Positions 21,425 through 31,640 of a stretch of DNA of 64,000 nt are shown piece after piece. Below the pieces are notes generated by a model. It did not search any database and was not told the DNA's origin. It worked only from the letters and a program-made list of their open reading frames with translations. Each line of letters begins with the position of its first letter. Within the stretch, counting starts at the first letter, position 1. The position numbers were made by a program, and so were the translations under genes. The stretch is from positions 405,001-469,000 of the forward strand of contig JBBBDQ010000351.1 of NCBI GenBank assembly GCA_037127315.1, in the 5' to 3' direction. The stretch is from Ascarosepion bandense. Lineage: Eukaryota > Mollusca > Cephalopoda > Sepiida > Sepiidae.

Positions 21425-21965
21425 AAAACACTAGCAGTATAGCCTGGCATTGCTTGGGTATAATGAAAGCTTTAAAACTAATCCATGGTCCTGGAGCTCA
21501 GACTCTTTGGACGTTGGCACAAAAGACTAAAAAGCTATAGTTATTTCCAGTTAAAATGAAACTGTAAACTAAAAGAAAATGAATGGATGTAAGTCAAATT
21601 TTGATTTCCTGGTATTGATATCAAATAAGTTTTTTTCGTTGTAAACTGAATTTTGAAGGCTAAATAAGTCCTCTGAGTAAATGGTATCATGGCTGAGACT
21701 AAGAACTACAATTATACCTACTTAGAGCCAAACCTGAAGCAAAACTAAAATAAAAGGGCTGAAAAAAATACAGGCAGATAAACAAACACACACACAAACA
21801 TCTTGCCTTTTATTATTGATTTTCTGCCCTATTGTAAGAACTGCAACCTTGAAACTTCTGAATATTGTTTCATTTGTCTTTGTCTATTTCATTTGTCTAC
21901 ACATACACACACACAGACAAAGTTCCATTTATAAATAAGTTTAGATTAGATTTAGATTAGATTAG
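21425..21965 (+). repeat. Dispersed repeat family C copy
   Basis: Starts CACTAGCAGTATAGCC, TGGCATTGCTTGGGTATAAT, and shares blocks with 5820-6560. It lacks most of the section with the CGGTTCAGCCG motif and ends in AAGTTCCATTTATAAATAAG, then a short (TTAGA)n. Confidence 0.75.
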
Positions 21966-22234
21966 ATTAGATTAGATTATTACTATTATTGTTGTATTTC
22001 AATTTCTGCTATGGTCACACTACTTAACAAATTTGTGAGAAGATCTAAGGCAGGTTGTGGCATGTTGTTATGGCGACATTTCATGATTTGTTTTCCTGCC
22101 TCCCATAAGATCCCTAGTATTACATGGGCAAAGTTTTTCTTCTTAGTTTGTGAGCTGCACTTAGCAAGACAATATTTTGTATTTGTCTTAAACTAGGATG
22201 TCCAGGATGTTTTAATGTGTTTCTGTGTTCCTAT

Positions 22235-22412
22235 GGGTTGAATAGCATGACAGATGATTTCTATAGACTTGGTTTGCAACCAGTCTACCACAGTCTACCA
22301 CAGAAAGAAATGGCAACCGACTGTGGGAAAATCTTCTGCCTAGTCAGTCATAGATTGAAAGAGACATGATCGCTCAAGCGTGTGTCACTTATGACACTTA
22401 ACTGACTGACTG
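22235..22412 (+). repeat. SINE, 5' truncated
   Basis: Body and tail only. CAGTCTACCACAGTCTACCA shows a 12-bp tandem slip. Ends ACTTAACTGACTGACTG. Confidence 0.85.
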
Positions 22413-22854
22413 AGTTTTGTTCTATCTTATTGTTGCTTTTTAAGTGGCAATAAACATATAAGAATAACAACAATAAAATAATAATAATGATGAGTCTTGG
22501 AATGAAAAGCAACCCTAATGAGATTGAGTAAAAATTGGAACAAATTAATTAAAATAAGTAATGATAATATGAAAAGTATGTGCTGACATTCGACCAAATA
22601 AAACTCAACACAAGGCTGGAGAAAGACCACTAATAAGAAACGAATACAAAAGTATGTAATATATGAAAGGACTTTAAAAATGTAACATAGATTTGGGTCA
22701 TTGTTAGTCTCTGATTCTTGGTGTTATTGCAGAATTGCTTGCATCTATTGTCTCCATAAATAACATGGAAAAAGTATATTTCAGCAGCAAGAATTCATCA
22801 AAATAAATCAACCTCGGTCTTTTCATATCTATCTATCCATATCAATCTAACTCA

Positions 22855-22864
22855 GTCTATTTAC

Positions 22865-22908
<44 letters not shown>

Positions 22909-23076
22909 CAGTCTATTCATATCTATCTATCTATCTCAGTCTATTCATATCTATCTATCTATCTATCTATCTCAGTCTATTCATATCTATCTATCTATCT
23001 ATCTCAGTCTATTCACATCTATCTATCTATCTCAGTCTATTCACATCTATCTATCTATCTATCTCAGTCTATTCAC

Positions 23077-23120
<44 letters not shown>

Positions 23121-23288
23121 CAGTCTATTCACATCTATCTATCTATCTATCTCAGTCTATTCACATCTATCTATCTATCTCAGTCTATTCACATCTATCT
23201 ATCTATCTCAGTCTATTCACATCTATCTATCTATCTATCTATGTCTGTTCATATCTATCTATCTATCTATCTGTCTCAGTCTATTCAC

Positions 23289-23328
<40 letters not shown>

Positions 23329-23335
23329 GTTCTAA
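22855..23335 (+). repeat. (CTAT)n array with regular spacer
   Basis: About 480 bp of CTAT repeats interrupted about a dozen times by CTCAGTCTATTCACAT, giving a higher-order period of 32-64 bp. Confidence 0.95.
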
Positions 23336-23447
23336 TTTTTTTATTGTATTTTGAATAATGGATCAAATTTTTTTATTATATTTTGAATAAGATCAAAATT
23401 GTTGATAAACTATCCAGTTCAATTTTGTTCAAATACCTTTAATCATG

Positions 23448-23750
23448 GGATGTATGTTGTGGTGCAGTGGATATTGGCTCAGAATGAGAAATCGGAGAGC
23501 CGAGTTCAAATTTCAGTTGAATTTGTTGCATTCACCTATCTATGTCCAAAAAACCCTTGGGAAAGGTATTAATCTGTCTCTTCTCCTTCCATCAGAACAG
23601 ATTGGATTTTATTGCCTTGGTTGGCAACCAGTCTACTGCAGAAAGTAATGAGAACCTACTGCAAGAAAATCTTCTGTCCAGTCAATCACTCTTTTGAGAC
23701 ATGATTGGCCAAGCATGTATCATGTATAGTATTGAACTGACTGACTGACT
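23448..23750 (+). repeat. SINE, near full length
   Basis: Head GGATGTATGTTGTGGTGCAG, B-box-like GAGTTCAAATTTC, tail degraded (CAGTCAATCACTCTTTTGAG). Ends AACTGACTGACTGACT. Confidence 0.9.
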
Positions 23751-24235
23751 TTTGATCACCTTAGTCATCAAGAACTGGATGTTGTTTGTATCTTCATTTT
23801 TAGAAAAAAAATGATTACTATTTCCTAAAACAAAAATATTTGAATGTCTCTTCATATTAGTGAAAATAGAATAGGAATGAAATAATTAATCAGGAGCAAA
23901 TTTTGTCTAGCATGCAAGGGAATGCTTAAAAATTATTTTCAGAACCCCCCACCAAACATAGACACTTGTATACCCACATGACATATATACAATTTCATAT
24001 TTAAAAAAGAAAAATAACATTTTGATATTAGGCTTTCAAGCAAAGGCCAACCTACTATAGTGACCTTTTCAGCTGTTAGCCCAGTGAAATTGGTAGTGGG
24101 AAGACTTTAAGGTTCATACCTGCTATGGCAGAGGTCATAGAGGGTAAGAGTGCTTTGGAATTTGATAAGTAACTCTTTGACCTTTTCTTTTAACCTATAT
24201 GTAGAAAACTTTTTTTTACAAGCATGATATTTTTT

Positions 24236-24420
24236 TATAGAAATCAATTCATTCCAAGTAAGGTGCTAATGCCACTAAGATTCAAAGGCGATACTGGGAG
24301 GGAAAGAGAATGACAAGATTTTAGAAGTAACTGGAAATTCAATCCTAAATAGGGAAACATGGGATAAGCCACTAGTCTTGTTCAAAAGATTCAGGGGGAA
24401 CGTGACCTGGAGGATAAATA
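24236..24420 (-). pseudogene. LINE family A 3' scrap
   Basis: TTCCAAGTAAGGTGCTAATG then CCACTAAGATTCAAAGG resembles the 3' signature at 28262 (CAAGCAAGACAATAATGCCACTAAG). Strongly diverged, 5' truncated. Confidence 0.5.
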
Positions 24421-24499
24421 AAAAGTAAAATACTGATATTAACATATTTACTTTTAAATTAAATTTCAAAATTGGTAGTTTTTGAATTTTATTATTTTT

Positions 24500-25150
24500 A
24501 TACCATAAAATTTTTCTTTGTTTATGTTTGATCCTTTTAAAAATATTTTATTTATTATTTTTTACCCAATACAAGACCTAAGAGCCATTCAAAGTAGTGG
24601 GTTATCATTGTGGTGTCCTCTCTCTAAAGAGTCTATGTTGGACTCTTCCACCTACTATAAGATTAGTAGGAGAGGAGGCCTAGAGAGAACAGTCAATTGA
24701 CTGAAGGCTGGACAAATGACACTAGCCATGGAGTACTCTTCTGTTGTATTTACTGTTAAATATACAATATTTCTATGGCACATGTTTTGCTATTTCTTAA
24801 ACCTTTCACTTGGTCACAACAATCAGTACATTAGTCTTGAGAAAACAAAATCACTATTAGAGACCTTGGGGGAACGGTTGAATTGATTGAATGCTGGACA
24901 AACCAACACATGCACTAGTCAATATTTCTATGGCACATATTTTGCTATTTCTTAAACTATTCACTTGGTCACAACAGTTACAAAATAATGTAAAAAAAAA
25001 CAAGGAAATTATTCTTATAATCCAAAATATTTTTTAATTTGAAAAAACCACAAAGGATTGATAAGTTATACAAAACAAAATAACAACAAATAAGTTGTCT
25101 TTACAGATTTACAGTTTTATTCTCCTAGAGTAGTTGACTTGCCAGAATTA
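24500..25150. other. Unassigned, with a partial direct duplication
   Basis: GGCACATGTTTTGCTATTTC and CACTTGGTCACAACA occur twice (about 24775-24830 and 24930-24980), each preceded by TTGACTGAA/TTGATTGAA-GCTGGACAAA. Unrecognised tandem element; no gene. Confidence 0.5.
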
Positions 25151-25309
25151 AAGAGTCCAGTATGCTTTATATAACTGGCATAAGCATAGATGAATTCTTG
25201 CCTTTCCTGAGGGCAATAGTACAAAATGAAAGTTCCTGGAATTTGAATTTGGCTTTTCAATTTCGTTTTTTGCATGCAATAACTTTTATACTACTTCCAA
25301 GTCTTTTAT

Positions 25310-25400
25310 TGGTATCTTCTTCTTCTTTATGTGCAATGTCTTTTCAGGACACAGGCAATCATGACTTTCCACTTGACCCTATCTCTTGTCATGCTTAATA
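25310..25400 (-). pseudogene. LINE B C-terminal scrap
   Basis: TTATGTGCAATGTCTTTTCAG, GGCAATCATGACTTTCCA aligns with 53100-53150 and 53380-53430, the end of LINE B ORF2. Confidence 0.6.
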
Positions 25401-25420
25401 TTTTTTCTTCTCCTACATTA

Positions 25421-25695
25421 GTAAGTTAAGTGCCATACATGTATATGCATGGGCAATCATATCTCAAAGAGACATGACTGACTGGGAAGAAGACTTTCCT
25501 GCAGGTTGTCATTACTTTCTGTCGTTGACTGGTTGCCAAACAAGGCTATAGAACCAAATCTGTTATCTGACCCATAGCTGGAGGGAGAAAATGTATAAAT
25601 ACCTTTCCCATAGGTATTTACACATTAACGAATACAACAAATTCAACTGGAATTTCACTTGGTTCTCTAATTTCTCATCCTGAGTTAACATCCAT
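25421..25695 (-). repeat. SINE, minus copy
   Basis: GTTAAGTGCCATACATG start, GACATGACTGACTGGGAAG, ending in TTCTCATCCTGAGTTAACATCC. Head cut short. Confidence 0.88.
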
Positions 25696-25861
25696 GATAT
25701 CAGCTCAGAACTAGAAAAAGATAAAAGTGTAGTACATTTGCCTTAGCTGTGCTTTTTCTTAAAAAGTTCTATGTATAATAGAGCAACAATTCTAAGTAAA
25801 AGCTTATGATGATTTATTTGACTAATTCAACTTCAGTGCGTGGAGGGGTGTTTTCTTTTTA

Positions 25862-26415
25862 TTTTAGTGGATGCTTACAAATAAGATGGGGGATGGGAGG
25901 TGCTTATTCTCTTTTCACAGTTCTGCATATTTTTCAATCTTTGGTAGTTCTCTATGAAGAGGAAAATTTGAAAACTGTTTAAGCTTTTCTGTTTTTTGTT
26001 TTATTTATTATACTGGATGGTTTACAAATGAGAGGGAAGATGGGAGGTGCTTATTTTATTACCACAGTTCTGCTTATTTTTCACTCTTTGATAGATCTCT
26101 GTCAAGAGGAGGAATGAAAACTGCTTAAGCTTTTCTTTTTTTTTTTCTTATTATAGTGGGTGATTATAAGTGAGGGGTGAGATGGGAGATGCTTTTTTTA
26201 TTACTACAGTACTACATATTTTTCAGTCTTTGATAGATCTCTGTCAAGAGGAGGAATGAAAACTGCTTAAGCTTTTTTTTTTTTTTTATTATAGAGGATG
26301 GTTACAAATGAGAGGGGAGATTGGAGGTGCTTATTTCATTACCACAGTTTTGCATATTTTTCAGTCTTTGATAGATCTCTGTCAAGAGGAGGAATGAAAA
26401 TTGCTTAAGCTTTTC
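25862..26415 (+). repeat. Tandem repeat, about 140-bp unit, four copies
   Basis: Units start near 25865, 26010, 26153 and 26290. Each has GATGGGAGGTGCTTAT, CAGTTCTGCATATTTTTCA, GATAGATCTCTGTCAAGAGG and TGCTTAAGCTTTTCT. An inverted diverged copy lies at 29935-30060. Confidence 0.9.
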
Positions 26416-27500
26416 TTCCTTTTTAGCTCTAAAATAATTTTGTTATTTTTTCTTGTTTGATTTTAATATGTCCATTTCATCAATTCTATCCAGTTTTGTA
26501 CCCCTAGTAAGATATTCTCCTATTTTCATACTGATCTGATTCGATATTCATTTAACTTCTATCAAAAGTTCATCATAAATAAATAGATTTCAGAAAATAT
26601 TTTATCGTAAAGAGCCCTTGGTAACCTCTAAGTCAAAATATGTCCATTGGCAAAACTTGACATAACAACCAAGTATTAAAATCAGCCTGTGATTTTCAGC
26701 CAGATCATTTTATAACCTTTGACAGGCATAGATAAAATTTTTCCAATATACTCAAAAGATGAAGAGATAAGAAGAATACTTTAGGATATATTTTTTTTTT
26801 TTCATATGATTTTCGTTTTTGCCCCTCAAAAAAAGATTCTTTCACTGCTTATTTTTATTGCATTAAGATGAAATAAAAACTGATAATTTTGGTATAATTT
26901 TCTGTTGTGGATTTTTGGAGGAGGAAGCACCAAAATAATGAACAACAAAAACCGGTATGGAGATAAAAAATAAGTTATATTGAACATAATATACAAACTG
27001 GAACGTGGGTTAGTCAATTCGGAAATACTATTAGTAGAAATAAATATGTACAAATCTTGAAATGAAATAGTATGTTCAGGTAACTTATTCTAGCTGAGTG
27101 AAGCTCAGAGCTAGTCTGGTCTGTGGGTAACTTTGGTATCTATCGGAACTCTTCAATAACTGTAACAGTTCTCTACGATTACTCTCCACTGTAAACCTGC
27201 AACTACAACTGAGATTCCAGATCTTCAACTCCTGTTTTCTATATGGCAGGATTATATGTACACTCAGTTGAGTTCATTATTATATACAAAAAGAGGGAGA
27301 TCCCACAACATTTTTTTTAAAAGCAAAATGTGCATTTCCAAATGTGAATTTAATTTTTTGTTGCTGTTGCTGTAAAAGATCAGAAAAGTAAAAGAGCGAG
27401 TGTAATCAATTTTTTAACTGGAAAATCAATATGAATACATTGTTTATTAATATTAGTTTCCAAACTAAAACTTATTTAAATTTTTTTGCATCATTTCTTT
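26415..27500. other. Unassigned AT-rich stretch
   Basis: No gene, repeat family or structure recognised, apart from poly-T runs. Confidence 0.3.
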
Positions 27501-27504
27501 TATG

Positions 27505-29295
27505 TTATAGCGGGTATATCTTATCTTATTTATTCTTTTTCTAGTTGTAGTAGGATTCCAGTGAAGGGTAAATGGAATTTGGCCTTGTGGGAAGATAGCC
27601 CACTATAATTCATAAAATGATTATAAATCAAGAAAGGCAATTTGAGTTAAAATTATATTTATATATATACACATTTCAATTAATGTTTTACAATTAAAAT
27701 AATACTTGAAATAAAGGTTCAACAGAGGTTAGAATGTTCATGGAAAATATAATGCTGAAAAAGATAAAAGGCTTAGGAGTGTGATTAATGTTCATTTTGA
27801 AGTTGCCACTTCTAAGGTCAGTAAGACAGTAAGTTGGTTTGTGTGGAATGTCTTTGAAGAGGTCACTCCTGATGTCAATAAGTGCTTTTGAGACAGGGAG
27901 AAGGAAAGAGGTCAGTATAGTAGCTGATGACTTAAGTCAAGGGAGAAACTAATCAGCTCGTCTGTCTCCGCTAGTCTGTCTGACGATGCTTTGTCTCTGC
28001 TTTTTATATCTGCCTTTTGGATCAGAAGCACATTTGGAATTTCATACTTGAATTTGATTCTGGGCTTCCCATTGGCTGGCAAGTAAAATTCGCGTAGGCT
28101 CGCGAAATGGAAAATTGATATTTGATTAATTTTTATTTTTCAACTGGAACATCTGCGCAAACTCGAATGTGCACGACGAGTTTTATTCATTTGCCTTTTT
28201 GTTGTGAGAGAGCCAACATCCGGTTTCTCGCTTTTGTTCGGTCAGTATCACCACAATATAATCACTTCACCCCAAGCAAGACAATAATGCCACTAAGATG
28301 CAAAGGGTTACTGGTAGTAAAAGAGAATGAGAATAATTTAGTGAGGGGAAATGAGAACAAAAAACAGGATTCAGGAAGATAGAAGATTGTGATTGATGTC
28401 AAATTTAAATTTTTGAAAATCGTAGGTGGCTGAGAAACAAAAAATTGAAAAAAAAAAGTTTCAGGGGTGTGAAATGCAAGAGAAGAAGCTATTAGATTTG
28501 CACTTACAGTAAAGAATGTGATCTAGTAGTACGCTTAATTTCATTGGTTTAGGTACTTTGGTGATACCGACCGAGCAAAAGCGATAGACCGGATGTTTGT
28601 GCTCTCATTACCAAAAAGCAAATGATCAAAAGTCATCAGTGCACATCCGGGTTCTGGTTGAAAAATAAAAATTAATTAAATATTAAATTTCCAGTTTGCG
28701 AGCCTACGCGAATTTTATTTATTGGCCAATGGGAAGCCCAGAATCAAATAGGATATGAATTCCCAAATGATCACTTGCGATCCAAAAAGTCAAAAAGCCG
28801 ATACAGAAAAGCACCCAGACAGAAAGTCAGACAGACTCGAGAGAGACGAATGTAATTAGTATCTCCCTTGACCAAGTCAAGCGGCTACTATGCTTGCCTC
28901 CCTTCACCTCTCCTGACCTTCTTCCCTGTCTCAAAACTACTTACTGACCTAAGGAGCGAATACATCAAAGACATTCCTTACTCACAACTTTCCCACATTC
29001 CTAAGCATTAATTCTCTTTTCAGCATTTTATTGCCATGAACATTTTAACATTGGACTGATACTTCAAGTATTACTTTAATTGTAAAAACCTTAATTGATA
29101 TGTGTATATATAAAATGTTATTTTTCAACTCAAATTGCTTTTCTTGATTTATAATCATCTTATGACTTATAGTGGGCTATCTTCAACAAGGCCAAATTTC
29201 GTTAATCTGCAACAACATACTACTACCATTCACTAGAACGGACTCTCCACTATAAGCTGAAAAAGAATGGATAACTCGCTATAGTACAAAAGAAG
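27505..29295. mobile_element. Long inverted-repeat (fold-back) DNA transposon, non-autonomous
   Basis: The arm 27505-28258 is repeated in inverse at 28556-29295, with small indels. Matching blocks include TATAGCG-GT at the outer ends, GGCCTTGT-GAAGATAGCCCA, TGTTTTGAGACAGGGA-like, GATTCTGGGCTTCCCATTGG, AATTCGCGTAGGCTCGC and ACATCCGG near the centre. The loop holds a LINE scrap (28262-28530). No transposase. Class unknown. Confidence 0.88.
28262..28530 (-). pseudogene. LINE family A 3' fragment in fold-back loop
   Basis: CTTCACCCCAAGCAAGACAA then TAATGCCACTAAGATGCAAAG and an AGAAGAAGCTATTAGAT end match family A 3' ends. It fills the loop of the fold-back, so it either inserted there or was captured. 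Confidence 0.6.
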
Positions 29296-29510
29296 AGAGC
29301 TCATTAGAACAACTGCTATGAAAATATTTGTAGAAAAGATAGAGAGAAGCCACATCACAGTGGTGACTGAAACTGAGATGCCAGATCAAGGCTGATAACA
29401 TTTCAGACCCTTCTTTAGATTATGTCAACAATAGATGGAACACTAGACATGATATGGCAGCAATATTCAATACATAGATGAATGGTAGGCTTATTTAATG
29501 TGCAATATGG
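29290..29510 (-). pseudogene. LINE family A C-terminal scrap
   Basis: CTATGAAAATATTTGTAGAA, GATAGAGAGAAGCCACATCAC, TATGGCAGCAATATTCA align with 3670-3870 and 17590-17770, the minus-strand RT tail. Diverged. Confidence 0.6.
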
Positions 29511-29935
29511 ATTCTGATGAGAAAAATTGTCTGGCATGACACAGTGAAACTAGCTTCTTAGCAGCAAACCTAGCTCTACACCATGTCAGTAGAAAATACA
29601 AGGTGCAGTAAGCTGCTCTTCTTGAGGTTAGCATCAGCCATGCTAATGGAGAGCAAAAATGGTTCTCTATAAATAGTCTTTTGAAATAGGCAAGGTAGGC
29701 CAAATTGTTGGAGGTTCTAAGTGGGTAAACAAACTCACTCTCAGAGGGGCTTGCAAGATAAATACACTGATCAGTGTATTTGACACATGTCGAAAATTGT
29801 CGTGCATGAGTATTTTGAAGGTGGCATGCTGGCATAGCAGTTATTGGAGTGAAAAATGATTGAGGTATGTGCAAAGGCATGAATCTACTTTTTCTTGCCT
29901 TTTAGCTGATCTCAAAAGATGACATGGCTAAAAAG
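29510..29935. other. Unassigned
   Basis: An open minus frame of 129 residues covers 29491-29880 but shows no family motif. I regard it as chance or relic sequence. Confidence 0.3.
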
Positions 29936-30065
29936 GAAAGTTTAAGCAGTTTTCATTTCTGCTCTTGACAGAGATCTATCAAAGACTGAAAAATATGCAC
30001 AACTATGAAAATAGATTAAGCACCTCCCATCTCCCCACTCACTTGTAACCCTATCATGACAAAGG
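29935..30065 (-). repeat. Inverted single copy of the 140-bp tandem unit
   Basis: TTAAGCAGTTTTCATT, ACAGAGATCTATCAAAGACTG, CACCTCCCATCTCCC is the reverse of the 25862-26415 unit, about 3.6 kb away. Confidence 0.8.
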
Positions 30066-30359
30066 TCCATCTAGGTTGTTCAAAAGGAGTCCAGTTAGTT
30101 TAAAGATTCTACACTATATAAATCAGTACTATTGGATCTTCTCGGGGAGCAGACTGGCACAATCAATGAACTGTACTGACTTTATTTATTTATTTTTTCC
30201 ATTTATTTATGTTTTTTATTTATTTATGTTTTATTTTATTTATGTTTTTTATTTGTTTATGTTTTTTTATTCCTGTAACCCTTTTTACAGTCATAGAGGC
30301 ACTACAGCCGCAGTAGAAATGAGGTTTCTAGGCTGGTTTGAATTCAGAGTTTTCCTTCT

Positions 30360-30548
30360 CCTAGACTGGTTTCCATCCAAGTCTATAGAACCCAGTCTGT
30401 TCTGCTATTTACCCATAGCTATGGGGAAAAGAGATGAAATCAAGGGTATTAGCACCTAAGTGAATGTAATGGATTTGACTAGAATTAGAACTTGGCTCTC
30501 AAATTCCTCAATCTAATCTGCTATCCATTATTTCACCGTGTACTGTAA
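30360..30548 (-). repeat. SINE, degraded
   Basis: CTAGACTGGTTTCCATCCAAG, TCTATAGAACCCAGTCTGTTC, GGGTATTAGCACCTAAGTGAATG, ending near TATCCATTATTTCACCG. Tail lost; preceded by TTTATTTATG simple repeats (30178-30268). Confidence 0.75.
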
Positions 30549-30734
30549 CACATCAATTAATAATTACCAGGCCTGACATATAGATGGCATCACTAATAAA
30601 AAATCCAGTTGATATTTATGAAATACTAACCTTGAAATGGCACATGACAAAATTTGGGCCCAATCGGATTATTAGTTTACAATTACAGTTATTTAAGTGA
30701 AGCTACTGTTGCAAATTTTCAAAACAATGGAAAA

Positions 30735-31640
30735 ATCTGAATTTCGTGTATTGATAAAGCGTTGCTTTCTGATGGGATAAAATACTCTTCAAGCAAAGCA
30801 ATGGCTTGATAAGCATTATTCAGTCTCTGCTCCATAGGAAACAAGGATTAAGAGATTGTATACTGACTTTAAATGTGGTCATACAGATACAGATAATGCT
30901 GAATGCTCAGGTCACCCAAACTTGTTTTGGCCAATTGTAAATTGAAGTTGTGTTAGATAGCAGAAAAGTTGAACATATCAGATGGCAATATATTCACAAT
31001 TTTGCATGAATATTTGTCAATAAGTTAGCTGTGTTCAATGCGGGTGCTGCGTTTGCTCACAGTTGATCAAAAACAACAACATATCGACGATTTAGAGCGT
31101 TGTTCAATGCAAACTGAAGTTTTTGCATACATTTTTTTTAATCGTATCACCCCGAGCAAGGCGGTAATGCCACTGATGTGCAGGGGGCTACATATGTGAC
31201 AATAGATGAAACATGGATCCACCACTTCACTTTGAAGTAAAATTGGCAGTCAGCTCAGAGGACAGCAGCAGGTGAAAACCGTCCAAAGCAACCAAAGACA
31301 CAAACATCAGCGCAGGCAAGGTTTTGATCTCTGTATTTTGGGATGCACAATGTATTTTGTTCCTTGATTACCTTGAGAAAGGAAGAACCCTCAATAGTGA
31401 ATATTATATAGCATTATTGGTGTGTTTGAAGGAAGAAATTGAAAAAAAACCACCACAAAGGAAAAAGAGATCTTTCACCAAGACAATGCACTGTGTCACA
31501 AGTCAATTGCAACGATGGCAAAACTACATGAATTGCACTTTGAATTGCTTCCACATCCACCTTATTTTCCAGATCTGGCCCCCAGTGACTACTGGTTGTT
31601 CGCAGACCTCAAAAGAATGCTCGAGGGAAAGAGATTTGAC
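30735..31640 (+). pseudogene. Mariner transposase relic, interrupted
   Basis: Starts MEKSEFRVLIKRCFLMG (30740-30790) and TLQAKQWLDKHYSVSAP, continues with ILHEYLS-like and LLTVDQKQQ-like pieces up to 31130. Then 31198-31640 gives VTIDETWIHHFT, FWDAQCILFLDYLEKGRTLN, SEYYIALLVCLKEEIEKK, HQDNA-like, LLPHPPYFPDLAPSDYWLFA and DLKRMLEGKRF. The D34D catalytic acids (first at TIDETW, third at LAPSD) can be followed. Frameshifts and stops throughout. A 65-bp LINE tail sits at 31131-31197 and LINE sequence replaces the 3' end at 31640. Confidence 0.8.
31131..31197 (-). repeat. LINE family A 3' tail scrap inside mariner
   Basis: TTTTTTTTAATCGTATCACC then CCGAGCAAGGCGGTAATGCC and GTGCAGGGGGCTACAT: the extreme 3' end with its poly-A on the minus strand, splitting the mariner coding sequence. 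Confidence 0.8.

Noticed and set aside
22855..23335. CRISPR-like array (regular repeat plus spacers)
   Set aside because: The repeat is CTAT microsatellite and the spacers are the same sequence; eukaryotic context.
29491..29880. 129-residue minus-strand protein
   Set aside because: No motif, overlaps a LINE scrap at one end, cysteine/alanine pattern without known family.
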